From assembly GCF_003951315.1 (NCBI RefSeq), contig NZ_QLJH01000029.1, forward strand, positions 1 to 42,094: a DNA stretch of 42,094 bases. The letters run 5' to 3'. A model generated the notes under the pieces. It saw only the letters and a program-made list of their open reading frames with translations, searched no databases and had not been told where the DNA came from. The position numbers were made by a program, and so were the translations under genes. The stretch comes from Sphingomonas sp. S-NIH.Pt15_0812 (GTDB lineage: Bacteria > Pseudomonadota > Alphaproteobacteria > Sphingomonadales > Sphingomonadaceae). Of the stretch, positions 14,644 through 22,673 are shown one piece after another (within the stretch, counting starts at the first letter, position 1; each line of letters starts with the position of its first letter).

Positions 14644-15357
14644 ATGCCCGATGCTGTCACGCGCTGGTGCATCCTGCGCACCTCCGGCGGGCGGACGCTC
14701 GCGCTGGCGGACTCGCTGGTGGCGGCCGGGATCGAGGCCTGGACGCCGCGCAGGACGCTGCGCCGGGAGAAGCCCGGCCGCTGTCGCCTGATCGACGGCA
14801 GCAAGCCGGTCGTCGAGATCGAGGCGCCGATCCTGCCGACCATCGTCTTCGCGCCGGTCGCGGCGATGGCCGAGCTGGCGACGATCGCCATGGACCAGCG
14901 GATCGAGGGTGCCGGCCCGCATCCTGCCTTCTCCCTGTTCCGCGACGGCGATCGATATCCACTGATCGGCGCGAGCGAGCTGTCCGGCCTGCGCCAGGCC
15001 GAGCAGGAGGAGGCCGCGCTCCTCCAGGCCATCCGGACCGCCGAGAGCCGTGCCGAGGCCAAGCGCATCCACATCGCTGGCCTTCGCCGCCAGGCGGAGC
15101 GGGACCGGGCGGCGCGTCGGGCGGCCCGGGAGCGCCTTCAGGCGCTGCGCGCCGAGCGGCGGGACTTCGCTCCGGGATTGGATGTGGTGGTCGCTGAGGC
15201 TCCCTCGCTGGCGGGCTTGGTCGGCACCGTGGTCAAGGGCCTGGGCCGCAAGGCCCTGGTGTCCTTCGGCGGGTCATATGCCTGGGAGATCGAGGCTTGG
15301 CGGCTGTCGCCCTTTCATGTAGATGAAGCTGCAGCTCGGAAGAGCACCGCCGCCTGA
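14644..15357 (+). CDS. Phage NusG-like transcription antitermination factor
   Basis: 237 residues from ATG 14644. Residues 1-110 resemble a NusG N-terminal domain: R-W-C-I-L-R-T-S-G-G-R-T-L-A-L-A-D-S-L, then A-G-I-E-A-W-T-P-R-R, and APILPTIVFAP in the place of the usual P-x-F-P-G-Y-V-F segment. Residues ~113-172 form a highly charged Ala/Glu/Arg coiled coil. Residues ~176-228 (APSLAGLVGTVVKGLGRKAL, then VSFGGS) are a KOW-type beta barrel. NusG-family proteins bind the RNA polymerase clamp and suppress pausing; specialised paralogues such as RfaH act on single long operons. Placed just ahead of a ~25-kb co-directional structural operon, it is a good candidate for its antiterminator. The long coiled-coil insert is unusual. 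Confidence 0.7.
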   Translation: MPDAVTRWCILRTSGGRTLALADSLVAAGIEAWTPRRTLRREKPGRCRLIDGSKPVVEIEAPILPTIVFAPVAAMAELATIAMDQRIEGAGPHPAFSLFRDGDRYPLIGASELSGLRQAEQEEAALLQAIRTAESRAEAKRIHIAGLRRQAERDRAARRAARERLQALRAERRDFAPGLDVVVAEAPSLAGLVGTVVKGLGRKALVSFGGSYAWEIEAWRLSPFHVDEAAARKSTAA

Positions 15358-15477
15358 GCGGCCCTGGGGCTAGACGATCTGGGACTTCGTGTCCTTGCGC
15401 TCCCCGCCACCAAACCCACGGCCATGCGTGCCGGCGGGTGTCCTGCGGTTACCCGAAATTCCAGATCGGAGATGGCG

Positions 15478-15687
15478 ATGGCCGCATCCCCGTTGCGACG
15501 CCGCGTGCCGTCGCTGCCCCAGCATTTCAGCCCGAGCGATCGCATCCGCATCCATGCCTTTGAGCTGCTGGAGGTGGCGGACATGATGGACAGCCCGGCG
15601 CTGTCCATCGACGTGTCCGACCAGCGCATCGACATGGTCGAGCAGATCTCGGCCGATGTCCGTGCGGTCGTGCGCGGCCGGTGCTGA
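15478..15687 (+). CDS. Small phage protein, 69 residues
   Basis: Starts at ATG 15478 because GGAG lies six bases upstream; ATG 15472 is also possible. The sequence contains a helical stretch (PSDRIRIHAFELLEVADMMD then IDMVEQISADVRAVVRGRC). No family is recognised. It sits between the NusG-like gene and a phage morphogenesis-type gene, in the same direction. Confidence 0.55.
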   Translation: MAASPLRRRVPSLPQHFSPSDRIRIHAFELLEVADMMDSPALSIDVSDQRIDMVEQISADVRAVVRGRC

Positions 15688-15813
15688 CCGGCCGGCTCCC
15701 CGTCATCCCTTGCGGCGGCCGGATGGCGCCGCTCCTCGTCGGCATCCAGGTGCGCCAGGCGGTCAGCCCCACGGCGCAGGTCGCTTTCTCGATGCTTGGA
15801 GGATCGACACAGG

Positions 15814-16473
15814 ATGATCGGCATCGGCATCAAGGCGCACCTGAAGCCGCTGCACCGGGCGATGATCGCCATGGGCGCCGAGCAGGTGCCTTTTGCCATG
15901 TCCCTGGCGCTAAACGAGCTTGCACAGGGGGTGGCGGAGATCGAGGAACAGGGCATCGCCCGGACCTTCGACACGCCGACGCCGTTTACCCGGAAGGCCA
16001 TCCGGACCGTCCGGGCGACGAAGACCCGGCCGATCGCGACCGTCGCCATCAAGGACATCCAGGCCGAGTACCTCGCGCCCTATGTGCTGGGCGGCAGTCG
16101 ATCGCTGGGCAAGAAGCGTGGCATGCTGGCGCCGCGCAAGGTGGGCTTGAACCAGTACGGCAACCTGCCGAAGAGCAAGCTCGCGTCGCTAAAAGCTAAG
16201 CCTACGACCTATATCGGCCCAATCAAGACCAAGTCGGGTCGCGTGATCAGCGGCGTGTGGCAGCGGCCGGCGAAAGGCAAGAGATCCCAGTCCGGCCGGA
16301 CCAGCGGTGCGCAGCCCAAACGAAAGCTGCAGCTCCTGATCCAATTCGAGGACACGACGCCGGTGCCCAAGCGGCTGCCCTTCGAGCAACTCGCGCGCAC
16401 CTACATCCAGCGCCATGCCGGCCCAGCCTTCGACGCCGCGATCCGCCGGGCGCTGGCCACAGCGCGGCGGTGA
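15814..16473 (+). CDS. Conserved phage protein, probably virion morphogenesis
   Basis: 219 residues from ATG 15814 (AGGATG context). The opening (MSLALNELAQGVAEIEEQGI then F-D-T-P-T-P-F-T-R-K-A-I) and the later D-I-Q-A-E-Y-L and G-L-N-Q-Y-G-N-L-P motifs recall a family found in tailed phages near head or tail-joining genes. I cannot name its role. The second half is very basic (Arg/Lys-rich), which fits nucleic acid or capsid-lumen contact. It lies upstream of the terminase, which is unusual for a joining protein. Confidence 0.6.
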   Translation: MIGIGIKAHLKPLHRAMIAMGAEQVPFAMSLALNELAQGVAEIEEQGIARTFDTPTPFTRKAIRTVRATKTRPIATVAIKDIQAEYLAPYVLGGSRSLGKKRGMLAPRKVGLNQYGNLPKSKLASLKAKPTTYIGPIKTKSGRVISGVWQRPAKGKRSQSGRTSGAQPKRKLQLLIQFEDTTPVPKRLPFEQLARTYIQRHAGPAFDAAIRRALATARR

Positions 16474-16582
16474 TAGCCTGCTTGCCCGGCACCCCCCGGC
16501 CTTCGCGGGTCCTTCCTGGCCCCTCCTGAAACGTGGGTAATTGCGCACCCCGATGATCCGGCAGCTGTCAAATCTGAAATGT

Positions 16583-16605
16583 GGTTGCGGGGGGCAACCG
16601 GTTGC
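16583..16605. repeat. GGTTGC repeat cluster upstream of the small terminase (candidate packaging site)
   Basis: Three copies of GGTTGC or its complement lie here (16583-16588, 16594-16599, 16600-16605). Two of them form the perfect palindrome GCAACCGGTTGC at 16594-16605. The cluster fills the 146-bp gap before the small terminase start and resembles terminase recognition sites placed beside or in the small-subunit gene of other phages. Confidence 0.5.
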
Positions 16606-16619
16606 GGGGGAGGCATGAG

Positions 16620-17279
16620 ATGACGCTGATGTCGCTCACCGCTTTCGCTGCGACGCACGGCACGTCGCGCCAAGCGGCGAGCAAGTGGAAAGCCAAAGGT
16701 TTCCTGAAGTTGCGCGGCGATCAGGTCGATGTGGAAGCGTCCGACCAGCGTCTCCGCGACGCAGGCCTTGGGCGCTTCAAGGCCGAGGCGGCGGGGGCGC
16801 AACCGCCCCCCGCAACCGCCCCCCGCAACCGGCGCGCGGTTGCGGGGGCAACCGGCCGCGCGGTTGCGGCCGTCGTCGACGAGGTGGTGGCCGATCTCCG
16901 CGATGCGGCCGAGGAAGGCGAGATCGACGAGGGCATCGCCGGTGACTTCATCCAGCAGCTCCTCGCCGGGCAATTCCAGTCGAAGGCCAATGCCGGCACC
17001 ATCAAGGAGAACGCGCTCGCGCTGAAGCACTGGCTGGGCGCGCAGCGGGAGGCCGAGCAGCTGGTGGAGGTGGAAGTGGCGGTGGCGGTGATCTTCGACG
17101 ATCGCCGGGCGGCGCGGGATGCCTGGATGGCGTTCCCCGCACGCTTCGCACCGCTCCTGGCGGCGGATCTCGATATCGACGGCGCCACGCTGGCGGAGGC
17201 GCTGAAGCCCTATGTCCACCAGCAGCTCGACGAGCTTGGCGAACCCGACCTCGACTTCTCCGGCGTGGACGAAGGCTGA
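16620..17279 (+). CDS. Terminase small subunit
   Basis: 219 residues from ATG 16620, chosen because GGGGGAGG ends seven bases upstream; GTG 16581 would put the ribosome binding site inside the gene. Residues ~4-30 form a helix-turn-helix (SLTAFAATHGTSRQAASKWK) like lambda Nu1, which binds the packaging site. A Pro/Ala/Arg linker (about 60-85) is encoded by the second GGTTGC cluster. The rest is helical and acidic, and the C-terminus probably contacts the large subunit. It overlaps the large terminase gene by 68 bases. Confidence 0.8.
   Translation: MTLMSLTAFAATHGTSRQAASKWKAKGFLKLRGDQVDVEASDQRLRDAGLGRFKAEAAGAQPPPATAPRNRRAVAGATGRAVAAVVDEVVADLRDAAEEGEIDEGIAGDFIQQLLAGQFQSKANAGTIKENALALKHWLGAQREAEQLVEVEVAVAVIFDDRRAARDAWMAFPARFAPLLAADLDIDGATLAEALKPYVHQQLDELGEPDLDFSGVDEG
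16799..16867. repeat. GGTTGC repeat cluster inside the small terminase gene
   Basis: Six copies of GGTTGC or its complement lie at 16799, 16812, 16825, 16838, 16848 and 16862, spaced 10-14 bp, in both orientations and often extended by five G or C. They encode the low-complexity linker of the small terminase. A further copy is at 17282-17287. They are candidate binding sites for the small subunit, hence part of a cos or pac region. Confidence 0.5.
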
Positions 17280-19485
17280 CCGGTTGCGGCTGGCGGCGCG
17301 CCGGGGGTGGACACCGCCCCCGCGCATCAGCCTGCCGGAATGGGCCGACCGCAAGCGGGTGCTGGCAAAGGAGGCCGGCAGCACCTCGGGCAAGTACCGC
17401 ACGGGGCGCGTCGAGGTGGCGCGCGGTCCCATGCTCGCCGTCACCGAGCCGGGCGTCCGCAAGCTGTCGGCAATGGTCGCGACGCAGCTCCTGAAGACCA
17501 CGCTGATCGAGAATGTCGTCGGCTATCACGCGGATCTCGATCCGTGCCCGATGCTGATCGTCCAGCCCAAGGACGCAGCCGCGCTGCAATTCTCGAAGGA
17601 GCGCGTCGCCCCCTTCATCAAGGCGACGCCCGTCCTTCGGAAACTGTTCGGGTCGGTGAAGAAACCCCGCGCGGGCAAGCGGCAGCGCGGACAGTCCAAG
17701 TCTCGCGATGCCGGTAACACGCTCGACTACAAGACCTTCCCCGGCGGCTTCCTCGGCATCGTCGGCGCGGGCAGCCCGGACAATCTGGCCCGCCGGCCGA
17801 TCCGCATCATCCTGTTCGACGAGGTCGACAAGTATCTGCCCCTCAAAGAGGGCTGCCCGCTGTTCATCGGCGAGGAACGCCTCGCCAGCTTCGAATCGAA
17901 CTCGCTCAGCGTCGCGGTCTGCTCGCCGACGATCAAGGGCGCGAGCAAGATCGAGGTCCGCTTCCAGCAGTCGGACCAGCGCCTGGCGTCGGTGGCCTGT
18001 CCGCATTGCGGCCACCGCCAGTTCCTCGACTTCTTCAAACACGTCCATTGGGACAAGGGCAGCGACGGCAAGACCCACAAGCCGGAGACGGCGCAGATCT
18101 ATTGTGAGTGCTGCGGCAAGGGCTGGACCGAGGGCCAGCGGCTGCGCGCGCTCGGGACAATCCGCTGGCACCAGACCCGGCGCTTCGAATGCTGCGCCGT
18201 CCTGCAGAACCCGCTCGACCGCTATGCCGCCCAATGGGCCAGGCAGCCTGGTCCAGCCGCGGTCGATGCCGTGTGGGACTGGTGGGCGTCCAGCCGCTGG
18301 GGCGTCTACCGGGCCAAGTGCAGCGAGTGCGGCGCCTGGGCGGTGCCGAACATCCATGCCGGCTTCCAGGCGTCGAAGCTCTACAGCCCGTGGCAGAACG
18401 ATTCCCCGCCCCGCATCGCCGAGAAATGGCTCGCCATCGTCGACGAGGACGGCAAGCTCTCCTTCTACAACACCCAGCTCGCGGTCACCTATCGCAAGCA
18501 CATGGCCAAGGCGGTCGACGGCCATGCGCTGCTCGCCCGCCGCGAGAATTGGCCTGACGGCTATGTGCCGGACGGCGTGGCGCTCATCACCGCCGGCATC
18601 GACACGCAGGATTACCGGATCGAGATCGAGATCGTCGGCTGGGGGCGCGACGAGGAGAGCTGGTCGATCGCGCACCACGTCATCGATGGCGAGATGAGCG
18701 ATCCGGCGGTGCGCGAACAACTCGCCGCCTATCTGTCGCAGACCTGGTACCGGGCGGACGAGCGGCCCTTCACCCTGTCGGCGGCCTGCCAAGACTCGGG
18801 CGGCCACCACACCGACCATGTCTATAATTTCTCGAAGGAAAACCTTCGTCGCAAATGGTGGGCAATCAAGGGCGAGAGCGCACGCACCGGTTTCCGCAAT
18901 CCCGTCTGGCCCAGCAAGCGTCCGTCGTCGCGGTCGAAGAAGAGCTTCCGGCCGTTCATCATCGGCGTCAACGCCGCCAAGGACACGATCCTCAAGAGCT
19001 ACCTGCCCAAGCAGAAGCCCGGCGCCGGCTATATGCACTTCAATGGCGACTGGGACTTGCCTGCCTTCGAACAGCTCACCGCCGAGCAGATCGAGATCAA
19101 GGGCGAAGGCTCGCAGAAGGTCGAGCGCTGGGTGCCGATCGCCGGCCGCGCCAATGAGCGGCTCGACTGCCGGGTCTACGCGCTGGCGGCCCTTCGGGGC
19201 CTGATGCACACCGGACTGAAGCTCAACCGGCTCGCCGACAAGGTGGGCGCGGAGATCACGCCCGCCCCGATCGAGGACGACGCACTACAGGCGGCCGCGG
19301 ACGAGCCGCGCATTCTGCCACCCGACGAACCGCCCGACGATCCCCCGTCGGCCGCTCCGCCGCCCGCCACCCTGCCAGTCGCCGCGCCGCGACCGGCCCC
19401 CACCAAACCGGCCCGGTCACCCCCGGCCGCCACGAGCCGCACCCGGACGAGCCGCGCTTCGTCCTGGGCCAGCCGCCTCGCCTGA
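17212..19485 (+). CDS. Terminase large subunit, GpA family
   Basis: 757 residues. The ATPase part has the family's variant P-loop (SAMVATQLLKTTL, near residue 90) and a Walker B, IILFDEVDKY, near residue 200. Three CxxC-type knuckles follow (CPHCGH ~263, CECCGKGW ~300, CSECGAW ~370). The nuclease part starts at AGIDTQDYRIEIEIVGWG near residue 463, with the Asp expected for metal binding. The protein translocates and cuts phage DNA as the motor on the portal. The last ~65 residues are a Pro/Ala-rich tail, longer than usual. ATG 17212 is the only good start and implies an overlap with the small subunit gene. Confidence 0.92.
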   Translation: MSTSSSTSLANPTSTSPAWTKADRLRLAARRGWTPPPRISLPEWADRKRVLAKEAGSTSGKYRTGRVEVARGPMLAVTEPGVRKLSAMVATQLLKTTLIENVVGYHADLDPCPMLIVQPKDAAALQFSKERVAPFIKATPVLRKLFGSVKKPRAGKRQRGQSKSRDAGNTLDYKTFPGGFLGIVGAGSPDNLARRPIRIILFDEVDKYLPLKEGCPLFIGEERLASFESNSLSVAVCSPTIKGASKIEVRFQQSDQRLASVACPHCGHRQFLDFFKHVHWDKGSDGKTHKPETAQIYCECCGKGWTEGQRLRALGTIRWHQTRRFECCAVLQNPLDRYAAQWARQPGPAAVDAVWDWWASSRWGVYRAKCSECGAWAVPNIHAGFQASKLYSPWQNDSPPRIAEKWLAIVDEDGKLSFYNTQLAVTYRKHMAKAVDGHALLARRENWPDGYVPDGVALITAGIDTQDYRIEIEIVGWGRDEESWSIAHHVIDGEMSDPAVREQLAAYLSQTWYRADERPFTLSAACQDSGGHHTDHVYNFSKENLRRKWWAIKGESARTGFRNPVWPSKRPSSRSKKSFRPFIIGVNAAKDTILKSYLPKQKPGAGYMHFNGDWDLPAFEQLTAEQIEIKGEGSQKVERWVPIAGRANERLDCRVYALAALRGLMHTGLKLNRLADKVGAEITPAPIEDDALQAAADEPRILPPDEPPDDPPSAAPPPATLPVAAPRPAPTKPARSPPAATSRTRTSRASSWASRLA

Positions 19486-19494
19486 GGAGACGCC

Positions 19495-19758
19495 ATGCGC
19501 TTAAACCGCAACGCCGGCCTGCTGGCTGGCATGGATGACGCCGTGCTGCGCGCCCGGCTCGCTCAGATGCAGCAGGACTATCTGGACCTGTCATCCGGTC
19601 GGAAGCTCCAGAGCGCCGCCTATGCGCAGGGCGACGGCAGCAAGACCGCCTCCTACACCCAGGCGACGATCGCCGACCTGGCGATGGCGATCCGCCAGGT
19701 GCAGGCGCAGCTCGGCATCATCGACACGCCCCGGCGTGCCCTGCGGCTGCGCTTCTGA
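19495..19758 (+). CDS. Head-tail joining protein, gpW-like
   Basis: 87 residues: two helices around a loop (DDAVLRARLAQMQQDYLDLS, then TASYTQATIADLAMAIRQVQ), the lambda gpW layout. gpW sits under the portal and closes the filled head. It lies between the large terminase and portal genes, as in lambda. Its stop overlaps the portal start (TGATG). Confidence 0.85.
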   Translation: MRLNRNAGLLAGMDDAVLRARLAQMQQDYLDLSSGRKLQSAAYAQGDGSKTASYTQATIADLAMAIRQVQAQLGIIDTPRRALRLRF

Positions 19759-21434
19759 TGGCGCAGGCCCCGGTCATCCTCGACAGCGGCGGCCGACCGA
19801 TCGCGTCGTCGCAGATCGCCCGCATCCGCGAGGGAGGCCGGGGCGGCGGCCGGATGCGCGGCGCGCTCGGCGGCTCGATGCCAAACCGGTTCTCCTATGA
19901 CGCGGCGGACTGGGAATCGGCGGAGCTGGGATCGTGGAACCCCCAGGTCCGCTCGCCCGACAGCGACATCATCATCCACCGCGACCGGATCGCGGCGCGG
20001 GCACGGGATCTGCGCCGCAACGACCCTTGGGCGTCGGGTGCGATCAGCCGTATTCTCGATTCGACGATCGGTGCGTCCTACCGGCTGGTGTCCAAGCCCG
20101 ACTATCGGGCGCTGTCGCTCTATTCCAAGGCTTATGACGCGGTCTGGGCACAGGATTATCGCCAGGTGGTGGAGGCGCTGTGGCGCACCTATTCCGAAGA
20201 TCTCGGCCACTATAACGACCTCACCCGCCAGCGGACCGTATCGCAGCAATGGCGGATCGCGCTCGGCCACAAGCTGGTCGACGGCGAGTCAGTGATCGTC
20301 GGACACTGGCGCGAGGATCGGATCGGGCGCGGCGCGGCGCGCTATGCCACCACCTTCCAGGGCGTGCATCCCGATCGGCTGTCGAACCCGTACCAGGGCG
20401 CGGACACCCGCTATTTGCGGGGCGGCGTCGAGCTGGACGATGACGAGGTGCATATCGCCTATCACCTCCGGCGCGCGCACCAGTCCGATCCGTACAATGC
20501 CAGCGAGAGCATGATCTGGGACCGGGTCGAGCGCGAGGACCCGGACGGCTGGCGGCGGGTCTATCACGACTTCGACGCGGATGCGTTCGGGCAGAATCGC
20601 GGCGTGTCGATCTTCGCGCCGATCATCCCCAAGCTCAAGATGCTGGCGCGGCTCTACGGCGTGAAGCTCCAGGCGGAGAACATCGCGGCCGCCTTCGGTC
20701 TCTATGTCGAATCGCCCTTCGACCTGGAGATGATCCGCAACGCGCTCGACGATGACGAAGAAGAGGGCATCGGCTTCTACCAGGATCTGCGCGCCAACTT
20801 CCGTCGCGACAATGATGTCGGCGTCACCGGTGCGAAGCTGGCGATGCTGGCGCCGGGCGAGAAGATCCAGTCGGTCGCGCCGGGCGGTGGGCAGCAGGAC
20901 ATCACGCCCTTCGCCCACGAAATGCTGCGCGCCGTGTCCGCCTGCCTCGGCACCTCGGCCGAGGAGGTCCACAACGACTATTCGGACGCATCCTGGGCCA
21001 GCGCCCGCGCGGGCATCGTCCAATCCGAGAAGACCTATAATCGTCGGTGCGACGAATTCGACCTCAACACCGCGACACCGTGTTTCGCAACCTGGCTGGA
21101 AGAGCCGTTCGAACGCGGCGAGGTGCCGCTCCCCCGCAACGCCGTCCCGTTCATCGAGATGCGTAGCGCCTATGCGCGCGGGCGCTGGCTCGGCGTCGCG
21201 CGTGGCTGGGTCGATCCGGTCGCCGAGCGTCAGGGCGTCGTCCTCGGCCTCGATGCCGCTCTGTCCACCATGGAGGACGAGTGCGCCAAGCAGGGCACCG
21301 ACTGGGAAGAGAATCTCGAACAGCGCGCGCTGGAATGCCGGCGGATGGAAGAGCTGGGCCTGCCCCGGCCGCAATGGTTCGGCATCGACTATTCGCAGAT
21401 GCCCGGCGCGCAACAGCAGCAGGAGCAAGCATGA
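19758..21434 (+). CDS. Portal protein, lambda family
   Basis: 558 residues. The N-terminal part reads SYDAADWESAELGSWNPQVR and ARARDLRRNDPWASGAISRI, typical of lambda gpB-type portals. The central region has the conserved helical and clip elements (GVSIFAPIIPKLKMLARLYG; YSDASWASARAGIVQSEKTY). Twelve copies would form the DNA entry ring at one capsid vertex. It ends in a Gln-rich tail and overlaps the next gene. Confidence 0.92.
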   Translation: MAQAPVILDSGGRPIASSQIARIREGGRGGGRMRGALGGSMPNRFSYDAADWESAELGSWNPQVRSPDSDIIIHRDRIAARARDLRRNDPWASGAISRILDSTIGASYRLVSKPDYRALSLYSKAYDAVWAQDYRQVVEALWRTYSEDLGHYNDLTRQRTVSQQWRIALGHKLVDGESVIVGHWREDRIGRGAARYATTFQGVHPDRLSNPYQGADTRYLRGGVELDDDEVHIAYHLRRAHQSDPYNASESMIWDRVEREDPDGWRRVYHDFDADAFGQNRGVSIFAPIIPKLKMLARLYGVKLQAENIAAAFGLYVESPFDLEMIRNALDDDEEEGIGFYQDLRANFRRDNDVGVTGAKLAMLAPGEKIQSVAPGGGQQDITPFAHEMLRAVSACLGTSAEEVHNDYSDASWASARAGIVQSEKTYNRRCDEFDLNTATPCFATWLEEPFERGEVPLPRNAVPFIEMRSAYARGRWLGVARGWVDPVAERQGVVLGLDAALSTMEDECAKQGTDWEENLEQRALECRRMEELGLPRPQWFGIDYSQMPGAQQQQEQA

Positions 21435-21739
21435 TGTTCATCACCGTGTCCCGCCATGGCGGCGGCCGACCGTTGCGCCTGGCGCTCGGCGCGATCGCCT
21501 GGCTGGACGAGGCCGATGCCGGCGCGGTCATCCGTCTGACCAGCGGCGACGGCCTGCACGTCGCCGAGACGGTCGCCGAGATCGAGGCGGCGATCGCGCC
21601 GCTGACGATGCGCGCATTGCCCGTCGACGTCACCGAGGAGCAGTCGGAAGAACTGCGCCAGATCTCCGGTGATGCCGCCACCAGCCCAGCGGCTCCGGCG
21701 ACCACCTCGGGCAACCGTCGCCAGCGCGGCCGGAGCTGA
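21431..21739 (+). CDS. Small phage protein between portal and protease
   Basis: 102 residues, with ATG 21431 overlapping the portal stop. The first ~75 residues are a compact alpha/beta stretch (MFITVSRHGGGRPLRLALGA, GDGLHVAETVAEIEAAIAPL). The tail is Ala/Thr/Pro-rich and basic. No family is recognised; position and coupling suggest a head assembly role. It overlaps the protease gene by one base. Confidence 0.65.
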   Translation: MMFITVSRHGGGRPLRLALGAIAWLDEADAGAVIRLTSGDGLHVAETVAEIEAAIAPLTMRALPVDVTEEQSEELRQISGDAATSPAAPATTSGNRRQRGRS

Positions 21740-22611
21740 TGCGCTTCCCGCGCCATCTGGCGACCACGCTGTTCAACACACCGCTGGCCATGCAGCAGGA
21801 TGGCACGGCGCTGGCGCTCCAGCTCCTGGAACAGTCGGTGCTGCGCGGCGATGGCGGCGCAGGGATCGACATTGATGCCGGCGACCCGTGGTCGACGCAG
21901 CGCGCGCCGGTCGACGACCGCGCGCCCTATGAGATCATCTGCGGCGTCGCGGTCATCCCGGTTCAGGGCGTGCTGATCCAACGCCTCGGCTGGCTCTGGC
22001 ATATCGGACAGTATTTCGGCGTCTCCGGCTACGACAAGATCCGCTTCCAGCTGCTTCACGCGCTGTCGAACCCCAATGTCGACGCGATCGTCTTCGACAT
22101 CGACAGCCCGGGCGGCGACGTCGCCGGCTGTTTCGACCTGGTCGACACCATTTTCGGCGCGCGCGGGATCAAGCCCATCGCCGCGATTCTCGGCGAGTGC
22201 GCCTATTCCGCCGCCTATGCGGTCGCCTCCGCGGTCGATCCCGGCCGGCTCTGGGTGCCGCGCACCGGCGGCACCGGGTCGGTCGGTGTCATCTACATCC
22301 ATCTGAGCGTCGCCGACTGGCTGGCCAAGACCGGCATCGCGCCGACCCTGGTCACCAAGGGCGCGCTGAAGGGCGAGGGCAGCGACCTGATCGCACTCAG
22401 CGACGAGGCGCGCGCCCGCATCCAGCGCGACGTCGACAAGGCCGGCCTGCTCTTCGACCAGACGGTGGCGCGCAACCGCGGCCTGTCGGTGCGGGACGTC
22501 GCCGGCACCGAGGCCGGGGTGTTCACCGGCGCGGATGGTGTCGACATCGGCTTTGCCGACGCGGTCGCCGCGCCGGATGCCGCCTTCCGGGCGCTGCTCG
22601 CGCAGCTTTGA
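21739..22611 (+). CDS. Prohead maturation protease, S49 (SppA/gpC-type)
   Basis: 290 residues. FDIDSPGGDVAGCFDLVDTI is the S49 oxyanion and substrate region. The likely nucleophile is Ser157 in E-C-A-Y-S-A-A-Y-A-V-A, and the general base is Lys211 in K-G-A-L-K-G-E-G. The spacing fits single-domain SppA/lambda gpC proteases, which cut scaffold and portal during head maturation. Unlike many gpC proteins it has no long C-terminal scaffold extension. That function may be supplied by the next gene. Confidence 0.9.
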   Translation: MRFPRHLATTLFNTPLAMQQDGTALALQLLEQSVLRGDGGAGIDIDAGDPWSTQRAPVDDRAPYEIICGVAVIPVQGVLIQRLGWLWHIGQYFGVSGYDKIRFQLLHALSNPNVDAIVFDIDSPGGDVAGCFDLVDTIFGARGIKPIAAILGECAYSAAYAVASAVDPGRLWVPRTGGTGSVGVIYIHLSVADWLAKTGIAPTLVTKGALKGEGSDLIALSDEARARIQRDVDKAGLLFDQTVARNRGLSVRDVAGTEAGVFTGADGVDIGFADAVAAPDAAFRALLAQL

Positions 22612-22636
22612 TCCCCGGCCGGCCCGGACCGGCCCC

Positions 22637-22656
22637 GTCGGGCGATCGTGCCCGAC
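22637..22656 (+). other. Hairpin in the protease/scaffold gap
   Basis: Arms GTCGGGC and GCCCGAC around a 6-base loop, in one of the few non-overlapping gaps of the head operon. There is no T-tract. It may be an RNA processing or pause site. Confidence 0.4.
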
Positions 22657-22673
22657 CATCAACAGAGGTGACT

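Noticed and set aside
15681..16199. Forward frame overlapping the gene at 15814
   Set aside because: Beyond 15814 it is an out-of-frame, His/Arg/Pro-rich shadow of a better-supported gene.
17002..19209. Very long reverse open frame opposite the large terminase
   Set aside because: Long antisense frames are common in GC-rich genes; the terminase motifs are on the plus strand.
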